DNA of 64,000 nt, from NCBI GenBank assembly GCA_964017965.1, contig CAXHNV010000003.1:1-64000 (forward strand). The letters are read 5' to 3'. The notes under the pieces are model-generated. The model was not told where the DNA came from and searched no databases. It saw only the letters and a program-made list of their open reading frames with translations. Both the position numbers and the translations under genes were made by a program. Origin of the DNA: UBA2883 sp964017965 (lineage in GTDB: Bacteria > Cyanobacteriota > Vampirovibrionia > Gastranaerophilales > Gastranaerophilaceae). This document shows positions 26,094 to 34,701 of this stretch, one piece after another (the stretch's first letter is position 1; each line of letters begins with the position of its first letter).

Positions 26094-28609
26094 TTAATTA
26101 AAAAAATAATCACTCCTCAACACTTCTTCTATATCCAAGTTAGCCTTTTTAGGTGCTTCAGGAATATTCTCCACTTCCAAATCTTTCAATACATCAGCCT
26201 TAAATTTTTCTAATACAGGAGTTTTATATATCTCAACAAACGCTTCCCTTAATAATCTTGCTGATATCTCTGTATCTGTTGCGTGTGTTCCATAACAGTC
26301 GTGAATGGTCATAAAACTGTTTATTCCTGCTTTTTTACACTTGACCAAATACAACATTAGACATGCTGCATCTAAGCTATGGATGAAGTTTGGGCAAATT
26401 CCATTGGATTGCTTCCTTTTATCTATACTGTCCTTTTGTGGAAGTTTTACTAAAACCTGTAATAAAGAACCGTACAGCTCTGTTATTATTTGTTTTCGCT
26501 TTGTTGCAGGGTATTCTTCTCTTATAGGTAAACCAACCGGAGTTATCCAGTCCAAAGGTTTTCCTTTTGAATTGACTATCCCTGCTAATTGCTTTAAATA
26601 AGCCATACCTATAATTGCTGATTGTAAGGTTTCTGTAATTGCTTCCCATAAATAACTGCTTAACCAGTTAGATACTTTAAAGATACAATCGTTAGGACTT
26701 TCGCCTATCCCAAACTTCTGCCATATAAAAGTGCTTGAATAATTATCTTGTAAGTATTCACTTATATATTCCCTGCAACTTAGTCTTGTTCCCCCATAAG
26801 GTAAGACCATTACAGGTCGTTTTGTTAGTTTACGGTTTATACCAAGTTCCAACCAATATGTAGAAAATAACCTGTGGCTATTAGCATTATTGTTACCATT
26901 AAGGTTATTTTTATCGCAATTCTTAACTCGTTCATCATCTCGTATCTCCTCTAATTTTTCTATTAACTTCTCTGCAACTTTGGCATATATATCACTCGGT
27001 CTATCTGAATTGATAAGATTTACAGCTTCTCCCGATACCTCATCTCTTAACAAGGCAGAATAGTGCTGTAGTCCATTACACGTTCCATCCAACTGAATCG
27101 GTATATGAGTTCTAAAATCATCAGGATTATCAAGATACTCACTATACTCAAAGCACCAAGCCAAGAACTGAAAAGGCTTATCTGCTTCAGACCAACCCCT
27201 ATTACCCAATGGGTCTTTAGCATAAAGTTGTATCTGCTCAGTATGGGTATGTACCCATTCAACTCTTTCTTCATAGCTTCCTTTGTCATATCCATAAACA
27301 TTTGCTCCATGTATCTTCAGCCATTTAATAGCATTCTTATCATTGTGTATCTTCTTGCCTTCAGCAAACCGTAACAGCCCTTTTGCTAAATCACTACCTT
27401 GAGGTTGTAATAAAACAGGGATTGGGTACAATCTGCCTCTGAAATCCATCTGATATGGAAACCATATCCTGTCATAACCTTTAAACCTATTAGCTATACT
27501 GAGTATCTGAGCCGTTGATATTCTGATTGACCTGCGTTTTACATTAGTTTTATGTATCTCGTAAGTTTCTCTTTTCCATTTTTTTATTATTTCTATCTCT
27601 TCCTCAGTATAACTATCAGTTTTTGTGTTTTTATCAGGGTATGGATAAGGTATAAGTTCAATGTCCTCTCTTTCAGGTAGTTCTGCGATTGCCCTACCTT
27701 CTTCCCATAAAGCATTTACGGTTGTTAATATTTGTTGGTTTATCTGCCATTCCGTATTCTGCAAGTGATTTATTGCTTCATACACAATAGGCATATCAGT
27801 TTGTTCTAAGGTATGTAAGTAATTTTGGTTATTGTTCTTTACTAACTTACTTCGCTTTATGTAAGGTGAAAGATAGCCACCTTCAAATATACCTGTCCAC
27901 TCCTTTGGTTTGCATACCATTGGTAAAAAAATGGTTGCATTACCTCTAATTTAGAGTTTGTTGCCTCTATCCAGTCTAATAGCTCTTTTGTTGCTATAAG
28001 GTGTTTTATTGCTTTATTCTTTTTATAAATTGTATGAAACTCTACAAGTCCTGTACTCTCTATAAAAAGTTGCGTTAAAACAAGTCCTGCTTGAAATTTC
28101 TCTGTCTGTGTCCATCTCTCAACGTGAAACTGTAGTTTCTTTGAGAAAACAACATTTAAGACATCTTTCTTTCTATTTGCTTTTGCACCTCTACTATTCA
28201 AATCCTCTTGTATTGTTTTGTAATAAAAAGAGTTTTCATTTTTGTAGAGTTGCATCTTATATTCATCTTCAAGAGCTTGCCCTATTGCTCGATATACACT
28301 CTGTACAGTTGATATTACACCTGTTTTATTCAGTAACACTTTAGCCGATACATAACTAACTATATCTACATTTAAACGTGTTATTACATTAGCAGCTATA
28401 GTTGATTTAGTTGCTTTGCCTTTACTGTAGTTATCTAAATAGTCCTCTATTGATTGTTTGTATAGAGTTATTATTCTACTTAAAAGTTCAGTACCGGTTT
28501 TTGTATTACCTAAATTTTCATTTTGTTTGTTTTTCTCAAACTCTCTTCTGTACGTATCAACAGCAGTTTGTGTAATTTTTTTCTCAAGCTCAATTTGCTC
28601 TTGAATCAA
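26094..28609 (-). CDS. T7-type single-subunit RNA polymerase, split by a frameshift
   Basis: Two overlapping frames together give about 840 residues (T7: 883). The first (28609 to 27857, 250 aa) is the N-terminal domain. The second (to 26094, 608 aa) starts MVCKPKEWTGIF, matching the T7 segment PPKPWTGI, and carries the palm and fingers: LDGTCNGLQHYSA (Asp), TKRPVMVLPYGG (Lys, Tyr), CPNFIHSLDAACL, TIHDCYGT (Asp) and the C-terminal SDYFFN. The frames join at a run of seven A (27925-27931, T on the coding strand) and a one-base shift restores continuity. Either a sequence error, a real mutation or recoding. In T7 this enzyme transcribes the middle and late genes. Confidence 0.93.
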
Positions 28610-29122
28610 TTAAACTCCACTTTTAAATAGTTTGATTAGTTTATCTTCGCCTATTTCTTTTTCTGCTATTTTTAAGAAATCTGTATCTAAACAATATACT
28701 TGACCAATATCTTGCATAAGAGTTACGCTTTGCGAAACTAATTCTTTAATATAAGTATCATGATATATAAGATATTTCCTTTGTTCCAAGTTGCCCCATT
28801 CAATCTTAATACCTTTATTTAATTTCAAAGCTAAGTCTTTTAGTTTTTGTTTTGTTAATAGATTTTCTTTATACTCTTTTGCTTCTTCTTTCGTTTTGAA
28901 GTAAAGCCCTAAGTTGTAATATCCCTGACTTGTTTTATTGTAATAATCTTTTTCGTTATAAATCTCTCCGTAACCTGCAATACAATAATAGGTATTATCG
29001 TACTTAGCTCTCCATCTTTCAGTTGCTACCTCATCAGGCATTTTTTCTATCTGAGAATTTAACTTATCTAATTCTTCTTGTAATTTCTTTGCTTGTTCCT
29101 TCATTTCTTGTTTTGTTGTCAT
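28610..29122 (-). CDS. hypothetical phage protein with N-terminal coiled coil
   Basis: 170 residues from the ATG at 29122, which has an excellent AAGGAAGGAAAATA ribosome binding site; an in-frame longer start at 29224 lacks one. Residues 1-35 are a Lys/Glu coiled coil (KLQEELDKLNSQIEKM). The centre YYCIAGYGEIYNEKDYYN followed by GLYFKTKEEAKEYKENL resembles a small phage family that displays a strand-rich fold and an EEA helix. Immediately upstream of RNA polymerase. Function unknown. Confidence 0.68.
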   Translation of the reverse strand: MTTKQEMKEQAKKLQEELDKLNSQIEKMPDEVATERWRAKYDNTYYCIAGYGEIYNEKDYYNKTSQGYYNLGLYFKTKEEAKEYKENLLTKQKLKDLALKLNKGIKIEWGNLEQRKYLIYHDTYIKELVSQSVTLMQDIGQVYCLDTDFLKIAEKEIGEDKLIKLFKSGV

Positions 29123-29216
29123 TATTTTCCTTCCTTTCATTTGCATTTCTTTAAAACACTTTATGATTCCACCTTGTAGCGAAAAACCCTCTAGCATTAG
29201 TGAATTGTAATCCGTA

Positions 29217-29453
29217 TTAAACATCCAACACCTCTAATACCTTTTCTGTTAAAGTTTGCTTTATCTCTTTACCTTGAAGTACCTCATTGCATATTTGTCT
29301 TATCTGACCTGTAACACACGTTTTTATAAGATTGTTTAATATTGTAGGGTTTTCATAAATACTCTCTTTAATTAAACGTGGTACTTCTTGTTGAAGATGT
29401 GTTAAAATCTCTTCTGATATTGTCTTATCAAGAGTTATTGTTAAATGTAACAT
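29217..29453 (-). CDS. hypothetical phage protein
   Basis: 78 residues, helical, beginning MLHLTITLDKTISEEILTHL; no family recognised. Abuts the upstream stop codon at 29454, so part of the early operon. Confidence 0.62.
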   Translation of the reverse strand: MLHLTITLDKTISEEILTHLQQEVPRLIKESIYENPTILNNLIKTCVTGQIRQICNEVLQGKEIKQTLTEKVLEVLDV

Positions 29454-29828
29454 TTATTCTCCTTTTATAATCTTTCGTACTTCGTCATATACTTTACTTT
29501 CAATATATGGCTCGTAACTAATTTCTATATACTCGTTACAATAATCTTTTAAGTAAATCAGGATATCTTCTTTCATTTCGTTAATAGAAGGCTTTTTTAA
29601 ATAAACTTCAGTCTGTGGCAATGAAAGATATAGACACACCAACTCCAACAATATACGGTCTGTTATTGGTGGGTATGTTAGTTTTCCTCTAGGACATTCT
29701 AAACCTTGTGCTTTGCATTTATTGTATTTTTCATTATCATAAGTGCAATAATCATTAGGGTTTTTGTAGCATCCCATCACTGGTATATCAAACGCTTTGT
29801 AAAATTCTTGCTCTATTTTGTTAGTCAT
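29454..29828 (-). CDS. Cys-containing hypothetical early protein
   Basis: 124 residues. The first half has CYKNPNDYCTYDNEKYNKCK then LECPRGKL, four cysteines that may bind zinc. The rest is helical. Unknown function; early operon. Confidence 0.62.
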   Translation of the reverse strand: MTNKIEQEFYKAFDIPVMGCYKNPNDYCTYDNEKYNKCKAQGLECPRGKLTYPPITDRILLELVCLYLSLPQTEVYLKKPSINEMKEDILIYLKDYCNEYIEISYEPYIESKVYDEVRKIIKGE

Positions 29829-29839
29829 TACTTATTCCT

Positions 29840-30076
29840 CTATGCTACCTGTATTTCATTCTCTGTTGATATGTTTTCTGTAAACTCAAAAAATGTAGGC
29901 TCGTGAAGTGTATGATAAAAACACTTGTTATAATCCACTTGAATGTGTCTTTTAAAAACATTACATTGATTATTACAACGTTTTGTACAGCTTCTACACG
30001 TATGTTTAGGTGTTTCTATCTCTTTTTCACCCACTATTGAATAATATGTTTCACTTGGTATATATTCTCTACTCAT
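29840..30076 (-). CDS. Cys-rich early protein
   Basis: 78 residues from the ATG at 30076, which follows GAGAGGAAAGAAG; a longer in-frame start at 30106 is weaker. CRSCTKRCNNQCNVFKRH contains four closely spaced cysteines, probably a zinc site. First gene of the early operon read from the promoter at 30489-30517, a place where podoviruses put host-takeover proteins. Confidence 0.65.
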   Translation of the reverse strand: MSREYIPSETYYSIVGEKEIETPKHTCRSCTKRCNNQCNVFKRHIQVDYNKCFYHTLHEPTFFEFTENISTENEIQVA

Positions 30077-30106
30077 CTTCTTTCCTCTCATTTTTAATTT
30101 ACGCAT

Positions 30107-30340
30107 TACAAGTACAGCCTGAATTGAACAGACATCTCAGAATTTGGAGTTCTGCATTCTACCTGGCGGAGCGGGAGCGTTGATGAAATCAAAAGCTCAT
30201 TCCCGCATTAAACTATGTACTCAAAATAAGCAGGGTGCTAAATATCCTACAAGATAATACTTGAGGAAAGTAAGGAAAATTCACCCTGCGATACCAACAT
30301 TATTTTATCTTCATCCTAAATCTATGCTCCTTTTCTTCTG
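30107..30340. other. structured intergenic leader region
   Basis: No gene seen. Two strong stem-loops stand out in otherwise AT-rich DNA: GCGGGA/TCCCGC closing 30171-30206 (with an inner TTGATGAAATCAA), and CAGGGTG/CACCCTG closing 30231-30288. On the minus strand they would lie in the ~400-base leader of the early operon. A GC-rich patch GGCGGAGCGGGAGCG lies at 30165-30179. Confidence 0.5.
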
Positions 30341-30361
30341 TTACATTTGTGTTTTAATTTA
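30340..30361 (-). promoter_or_regulatory. repeated AAATTAAAACACAAATGT element
   Basis: Minus strand AAATTAAAACACAAATGTAA. Related sites: 32101-32122 (plus), 34615-34630, 36061-36077 and 36081-36097 (minus). It shares ACACAAATGT with the operators at 30495 and 36197, so it may be a repressor site or a phage RNA polymerase promoter. Confidence 0.4.
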
Positions 30362-30365
30362 ATAC

Positions 30366-30467
30366 TTTACTTTACAAACTGTTTTGTTATAATAAACTTG
30401 TACAAGGTACGAACTTTGATATTAGGCACCCATACTCTTGATGGGAACGTTGCTCTCAATATTTTTT
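30366..30467 (+). ncRNA. candidate short terminated transcript in the immunity region
   Basis: Plus-strand promoter-like TTTACT (30366), 16-base spacer, TATAAT (30388). About 20 bases after the expected start begins a nested hairpin (ATATT/AATAT, GCA/TGC, CCCAT/ATGGG; 30419-30462) ending in a T-run at 30467. It could give a ~68-base RNA or attenuate transcription towards the repressor at 30548. Confidence 0.35.
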
Positions 30468-30488
30468 GTTCCTCAACCTTATGTAACT

Positions 30489-30517
30489 ATTCTATCATAC
30501 ATTTGTGTTAGTGTCAA
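30489..30517 (-). promoter_or_regulatory. early promoter with repressor operator
   Basis: Minus strand TTGACA (30517-30512), 17-base spacer, TAGAAT (30494-30489). The spacer holds TAACACA-AA-TGTATGA at 30495-30510, an imperfect copy of the perfect palindrome in the promoter at 36191. It faces the RNA polymerase/replication operon and lies next to the repressor gene. Confidence 0.72.
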
Positions 30518-30547
30518 GCAAAACTTTTAAAATTGAAAAGATATAAT

Positions 30548-31165
30548 ATGGAAAACGCTTTTATAATTGAATTACGCAATAAACTTAAACTCACACAAAA
30601 GGAGTTTGCAGAAACATTAAATGTTTCTTTGTTTACTATACGCAATATTGAACAAAATCAAAGAAGAGTACCTAAAAGTTTAGAATTAGCTATACTTAAA
30701 AAGTTTCCTGAATATTTACAAACCGAACAAAAACCTCAGAGAGAATTATCAAATATAGTAGCATTACCTTTTTATCAAGCTAAAGTAGCTGCAGGTAATG
30801 GTTGGGATATGTTAGAAAGCCCTGATATTGAAAAACTTTATTTTGATAGAAGATGGTTAGAAAATATAATAGGAGTGAAGGCTGAAAACTGTTCTCTTGT
30901 TCAAGCAAGTGGAGATAGTATGCTACCTCAGATAGATGATGGTGACCTATTAGTAGTGGATAATTCTGTTAAAACCATAGTAAATAATAAAACTTTTGTT
31001 ATAAGACAAGATAATAAACTCAGAGTAAAAAAACTACGTCAAGAAATATCAGGGGAAATCCTCATTATATCAAATAATTCAAATAAATATCCTATAGAAA
31101 AAATGAATACAGAAACTGAAATTATAGGTCAAGTAGTTTGGAATGGTAGTAAGGAGAATGTGTAA
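30548..31165 (+). CDS. S24-family phage repressor (CI/LexA-like)
   Basis: About 205 residues from the ATG at 30548; a TTG at 30533 is possible. An N-terminal HTH (LKLTQKEFAETLNVSLFTIR) binds DNA. The C-terminal S24 peptidase domain has the self-cleavage site in KVAAGNG near 83, catalytic Ser in ASGDSMLPQ near 123, and Lys in the following KTFVIRQDNKLRVKKL region. It should hold the prophage silent and be inactivated by RecA-stimulated autocleavage after DNA damage. It is read opposite to the lytic genes; the ACACAAATGT palindromes are its likely operators. Confidence 0.9.
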   Translation: MENAFIIELRNKLKLTQKEFAETLNVSLFTIRNIEQNQRRVPKSLELAILKKFPEYLQTEQKPQRELSNIVALPFYQAKVAAGNGWDMLESPDIEKLYFDRRWLENIIGVKAENCSLVQASGDSMLPQIDDGDLLVVDNSVKTIVNNKTFVIRQDNKLRVKKLRQEISGEILIISNNSNKYPIEKMNTETEIIGQVVWNGSKENV

Positions 31166-31695
31166 TGACATCTCCCACCATTATATATGAATTTAGGTTT
31201 AATGAAATGCCTTTATTTGAAGAATTAAAAAGTGTTTGGCTTGATAAAGATAATAAACAAATACCTTTATTCAAAAAAGTTTCCTTAACTTATCATTGTT
31301 TTAAAGTTCACCCTTATTGGAGTATTATTTTAATACTTACTTTTATGGCTGTTACATTTTTATTTATTACATCTAATATAGGATTACATCCTGTAAATAA
31401 TGAATATATTAAGAATAAGCAAGAAGTATTATATAAATATAATTCAGATGAAAACAAAATCTTATATAAAAATATTTTTGGAATACCTAAAATAACAGTT
31501 AAATCTTTTATAGAAAAAAACTCTGATATTCTTGAATGTTTTACTGATGCAGAGGATTATGTAGTATATAGTTTTGATTCTAATAATCGAGCTATTATAG
31601 AAGTTGGCTGTAGTATGAGTGGTTATAAGGCTATAATAAACAGAAAAGGTAAAATACTTTCTTTTCAACCTCATTCTATAGGAATTTTAGATTAA
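31165..31695 (+). CDS. single-pass membrane protein of the lysogeny operon
   Basis: 176 residues with one clear membrane helix (YWSIILILTFMAVTFLFIT, about residues 51-70) and a C-terminal ~100-residue domain ending in repeated strands. The start codon shares one base with the repressor stop (TAATGA), so it is expressed in the lysogen. A superinfection-exclusion or host-modifying role is plausible from position only. Confidence 0.7.
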   Translation: MTSPTIIYEFRFNEMPLFEELKSVWLDKDNKQIPLFKKVSLTYHCFKVHPYWSIILILTFMAVTFLFITSNIGLHPVNNEYIKNKQEVLYKYNSDENKILYKNIFGIPKITVKSFIEKNSDILECFTDAEDYVVYSFDSNNRAIIEVGCSMSGYKAIINRKGKILSFQPHSIGILD

Positions 31696-32069
31696 CAGTA
31701 CCCCTGAAACCCAGTAAGTTCGTTTAGCCATCTCGTAGCCTATAATACAGAGAAAAATATCGCTGTAACCCTCTCGCTGAGCAAGCTCGCAGTAACGCAT
31801 TTTGCCTCTAACGCAGGCTGTGAGAGGATAACACACCAAGTGAAAAATAACTCCCTATAGGTATATATAATATATCTAGGTATTTTAAAATTTATCCAGG
31901 TATATCTAGATATATCTTTATCTACCTTAAAGTACCTTTAAATACCTATGTAATACTATTTTAAATTATTTTTAAATAACAATAAAAAATAAATCTAGGT
32001 ACTTATATTAGATTATTTATTCTATTTGTTATTTATCTATTGTTTTATTATTGTTGTTTATATAAATAG
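31696..32069. other. non-coding AT-rich region with iteron-like AGGTA repeats
   Basis: No gene seen. 31770-31827 forms a long stem (CCTCTC/GAGAGG) with GAGC-AA-GCTC inside. From 31855 to 32005 the motif AGGTAT or its inverse TACCT recurs about seven times (31857, 31877, 31898, 31924, 31933, 31942, 31996), with palindromic ATATCTAGATATAT at 31902-31915. The rest is almost pure A/T. A replication origin or regulator-binding region would fit. Confidence 0.4.
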
Positions 32070-32098
32070 AAAAAGGGTATAGATATTACTCTATACCC
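32070..32098 (-). terminator. terminator after the second recombinase
   Basis: Minus strand GGGTATAGA / TCTATACCC stem with a 6-base loop, followed by TTTTTC; ends the operon 36.0-32.1 kb. Confidence 0.85.
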
Positions 32099-32100
32099 AG

Positions 32101-32122
32101 TAAATTAAAACACAAATGTAAC
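32101..32122 (+). promoter_or_regulatory. repeated AAATTAAAACACAAATGT element (plus strand)
   Basis: Inverted copy of 30340-30361 (AAATTAAAACACAAATGTAA). It is followed at 32132 by GAAAGGAACATT, the same leader as the gene at 34596, but only a 29-codon frame antisense to the recombinase follows. Confidence 0.4.
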
Positions 32123-32154
32123 TTTCATAATGAAAGGAACATTATGTTTTTATA

Positions 32155-32943
32155 CTACAATACTTTTATTGCTTTTTCAAGTTGTTCATTAGCTATGTGT
32201 GTATATATCATTGTTGATGTTATTTTTTTATGATTAGCTAAAGCCTGTATTACAGGTAAATCAACTCCTTTTCTAACTAATCTTGTTACAAAACTATGTC
32301 TTAAACTGTGTAAAGTTAAATTATCATCAAGACCTACTTCGCTTTTTATTTGATTAAATAAATAATAAGTCTGTTGATAGTTTAATGTAAATCCTTTGAA
32401 GTTCTCATTTAGTATAGGTTTTAACTTATAACTAATAGGTACTGAATATGGTCTATGAGTTTTGTTCTCCCAAAATCTAACATAACCTCTATCTATATCC
32501 TTCGGAGAAATACTAAGAACATTGTTGATTCTTGCTCCTGTAAAGTAAGCAACAAGTAACACTTGTCTTAGCTCCCTTAAGTTGTTCTTTTTGCAATACC
32601 TTAAAACCTCTAAGAAAGTGGTTGTTTCTATATATGATGTTTTATGCTCCGTTATAGTTTCAAAGTCAAACACAGGTAACTTATCCAATACTCCTGACTT
32701 ATAAGCAAACTTTAAAAGTGTGCGTAAGTATGTTAGTTTACTATTGATTGTTGCTTTATTATTTCCTTGTTGTTTCAAATATGCTTTAAAAGCAAGGATT
32801 GCTGTATAGTCTATTTTTTTGATGTTTTTAGTTGCTCCAAAATAAGCCTTTAATTGTTTTGCTTTACTCTGTATTGATTTATAATAACTACAATCATCAT
32901 AGTATTCTTTATTTACTTTATTTATAAGTTGCTGTAAATTCAT
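32155..32943 (-). CDS. second tyrosine recombinase (XerC/D-like size)
   Basis: 262 residues. Catalytic set complete: Arg in YFTGARINNVLSI near 138, His-x-x-Arg in TLHSLRHSFVTRL near 215, His in LANHKKITS and Tyr in TMIYTHIAN near 248. It lacks the N-terminal arm-binding domain of the integrase at 16299, so it resembles Xer or simple integrases. It is the last gene of the small-gene operon and has its own terminator. Possible jobs: dimer resolution, an alternative integration site, or mobilising the cassette array at 58-63 kb. Good AGGAG ribosome binding site. Confidence 0.9.
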   Translation of the reverse strand: MNLQQLINKVNKEYYDDCSYYKSIQSKAKQLKAYFGATKNIKKIDYTAILAFKAYLKQQGNNKATINSKLTYLRTLLKFAYKSGVLDKLPVFDFETITEHKTSYIETTTFLEVLRYCKKNNLRELRQVLLVAYFTGARINNVLSISPKDIDRGYVRFWENKTHRPYSVPISYKLKPILNENFKGFTLNYQQTYYLFNQIKSEVGLDDNLTLHSLRHSFVTRLVRKGVDLPVIQALANHKKITSTMIYTHIANEQLEKAIKVL

Positions 32944-33065
32944 TTTGTACTCCTATCGGTTAGATATATTTTGTTATTTGAGGTTCATTTTGAAGAGTTT
33001 ATTTTGTTTAGGATAGATTATACCTATTTGATGTAAACTCTTTAATTTGCCTTGTTCATAGGTGG

Positions 33066-33305
33066 TCAAATTAAATGTTTTTGCTTACCTTTCTTTGCAA
33101 ATTTTTCATATCTATTATTCTGTTCTTCTGTTCTATAATCAGAAGGTTTTTGTTTCTCAAAGTTGATTCCAAGTTTCTTGCAACATTCTTTGCAGTATTT
33201 CCAAGTAGGTGGTTTTGTTGTAACGTGATTTATATCTTTATCTATCCACCTATTATTACAAGTCCCGTTTCTTGTATTTCTGCAATCGTGTGCTACATAA
33301 TTCAT
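33066..33305 (-). CDS. Cys-rich hypothetical phage protein
   Basis: 79 residues; cysteines in HDCRNTRNGTCNNRW and YCKECCKKLGI suggest zinc binding; Lys-rich C-terminus. Its start overlaps the stop of the gene at 33302 by 4 bases. Unknown function. Confidence 0.6.
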   Translation of the reverse strand: MNYVAHDCRNTRNGTCNNRWIDKDINHVTTKPPTWKYCKECCKKLGINFEKQKPSDYRTEEQNNRYEKFAKKGKQKHLI

Positions 33306-33472
33306 TGTTCTTCTTCCTCTCTCTTTTTAAGTTCATCTAACATCAAAGCCACCGTATCACATTGATAATATCTATCGCAGGACTGTTCACAACTTGCTAA
33401 AGTAAACTCAATTTCATTTTGACTTATCTGTGCTATATGAATGGCATCTATTCCTTTTTTACAATAACTCAT
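33302..33472 (-). CDS. 56-residue hypothetical phage protein
   Basis: Small frame starting MSYCKKGIDAIHIAQISQNE and ending in an acidic helix (LKKREEEEQ); contains CEQSCDRYYQC. Overlaps the downstream gene by 4 bases. No family recognised. Confidence 0.6.
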   Translation of the reverse strand: MSYCKKGIDAIHIAQISQNEIEFTLASCEQSCDRYYQCDTVALMLDELKKREEEEQ

Positions 33473-33485
33473 TGTTACTACTCCT

Positions 33486-33641
33486 TTAGTTTTGGGTAGG
33501 GATATTAAGAATAATATCCCTATCTTTTATTACAATTTGTTTTTTGTTCTCATCATCAAAGATTATCTGAACATAGTTTGACCTAGTGGTTCTTAAAGCA
33601 TTGATAACAAGTTTTTTATCTATCCGGTTTGAAATAATCAT
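33486..33641 (-). CDS. 51-residue hypothetical phage protein
   Basis: Frame starting MIISNRIDKKLVINALRTTR, strand-rich, ending NIPTQN. It abuts the gene at 33642 by start/stop adjacency. A 9-bp inverted repeat (GGGATATTA...TAATATCCC) lies at its 3' end inside the coding sequence. Confidence 0.55.
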   Translation of the reverse strand: MIISNRIDKKLVINALRTTRSNYVQIIFDDENKKQIVIKDRDIILNIPTQN

Positions 33642-34596
33642 TTAAACCTCGATTCCTGTAATATCTTTGAAAATTTCTTTATCAAAGTTAGGTAACTTTT
33701 TAATTTTGTTTCGTTGTTGTTTATCAAAACTATCCCACATCTTTTGACAAGCTTCTTTATATGAGTAACGTTTCAAATAACCTCCTGTTGTTTCATATTC
33801 AGGGTGAACTTCTTTTTCTTCGTCTGTCATTTTATAATCAGAAACCCATTCAGTTAGTTTAAAATCTGTATAATATAACAGATAATAAGCTTCTGAATAT
33901 TTTTCTTTGAACTGTTCAAAAGTTAGTTTTGTAGGTTTATTAAATAGATAAATCTTTGGAGATTCTGAATTAAATAGACCGTTTGAATAGTTACAGGAAT
34001 TGAACATGCCTGTGTTCCTGTCGCCTGTGTTCCTGTTGCCTGTGTTACAGTCGCCTGTGTTCCTGTCGCCTGTGTTCCTGTTGCCTGTGTTCCTGTCAGT
34101 CGCCTGTGTCCTGGTTCCCCCAGGAAGTGCGCCGATATTGACATCGCACTGTGTTCCTGTTGGCCTGTTGTTCCTGTTCGCCTGTGTTCCTGTTGCCTGT
34201 GTTACAGAATCCAGTATTACAGTCGCCTGTGTTCCTGTTGCCTGTGTTCCTGTCGCCTGTGTTACAGAATCCAGTATTAGCTTTACCTATATTTACTAGG
34301 TTTAAGACATCATTCCATGTAACCTCTTTAACTATTTTTAAAGTATTAGTTACCGATTTATCATCACCTGAAATAATTTGACCACTTGCTAGAACTTCTG
34401 CAACTTTGTTTTCAGGGTTAAAACTATAGTAACTAAAGCAATCTTTTAATTGTTCGCAAAAATGGAAGCCTGAACCACATAGTTCAATTTCTCCTTTATG
34501 TTTGAAAGTTTTACCTACTGTATATTGATAATCTCTGCAAGTCCAATCTGAATTGAAAACTTTATATCCTTTTACTTTTACTTGTTCTTTTGTCAT
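33642..34596 (-). CDS. DUF7666-like protein with NTG pentapeptide-type repeats, reading frame broken
   Basis: Phage protein of a recognisable type: N-terminal KGYKVFNSDWTCRDYQYTVG and GFHFCEQLKDCFSYY, then VKEVTWNDVLNLV, a repeat tract (NTGDR/NTGNR/NTGFC units) and a C-terminal FNKPTKLTFEQF...EYETTGGYLK...LPNFDKEIFKDITGIEV. The tract is interrupted: frame 1 runs 34596-34096, and the C-terminal part (33642-34007) is in frame with repeats up to about 34092. An irregular segment at 34093-34175 with indels and a GC-rich insert joins them. Family members are continuous, so this copy is broken or misassembled. Function of the family is unknown. Confidence 0.7.
34008..34290. repeat. 15-bp tandem repeats with an irregular insert
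   Basis: About 14 units of 15 bp (plus strand TGTGTTCCTGTCGCC and variants) encode NTG(D/N/F)(R/C). Around 34093-34175 the period breaks: a GC-rich piece with two hairpins, CAGGAAGTGCG...CGCACTG and TCCTGG/CCAGGA, is embedded. Confidence 0.75.
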
Positions 34597-34614
34597 TTTT
34601 AATGTTCCTTTCTT

Positions 34615-34630
34615 ATTTGTGTTTTAATTT
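34615..34630 (-). promoter_or_regulatory. repeated AAATTAAAACACAAAT element
   Basis: Sits 20-35 bases before the ATG at 34596 and is followed by GAAAGGAACATT. Same element as 30340 and 36061. Confidence 0.4.
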
Positions 34631-34701
34631 CTTATACTTCATCATCTAGTGATGTTTCTACTGTTATTTTATTATGTAAAATTTTATTATTATTATTCCT
34701 C

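Noticed and set aside
32132..32230. 29-codon plus-strand frame behind GAAAGGAACATT
   Set aside because: It lies antisense to the recombinase 3' end and has no protein-like sequence; the good leader probably derives from a repeated regulatory unit.
34008..34290. CRISPR-like array
   Set aside because: The 15-bp units have no unique spacers and encode NTG repeats of a known phage protein type; no cas gene is present.
34008..34290. Diversity-generating retroelement target
   Set aside because: No reverse transcriptase or template repeat in the window; variation here is repeat length and indels, not A-to-N changes.
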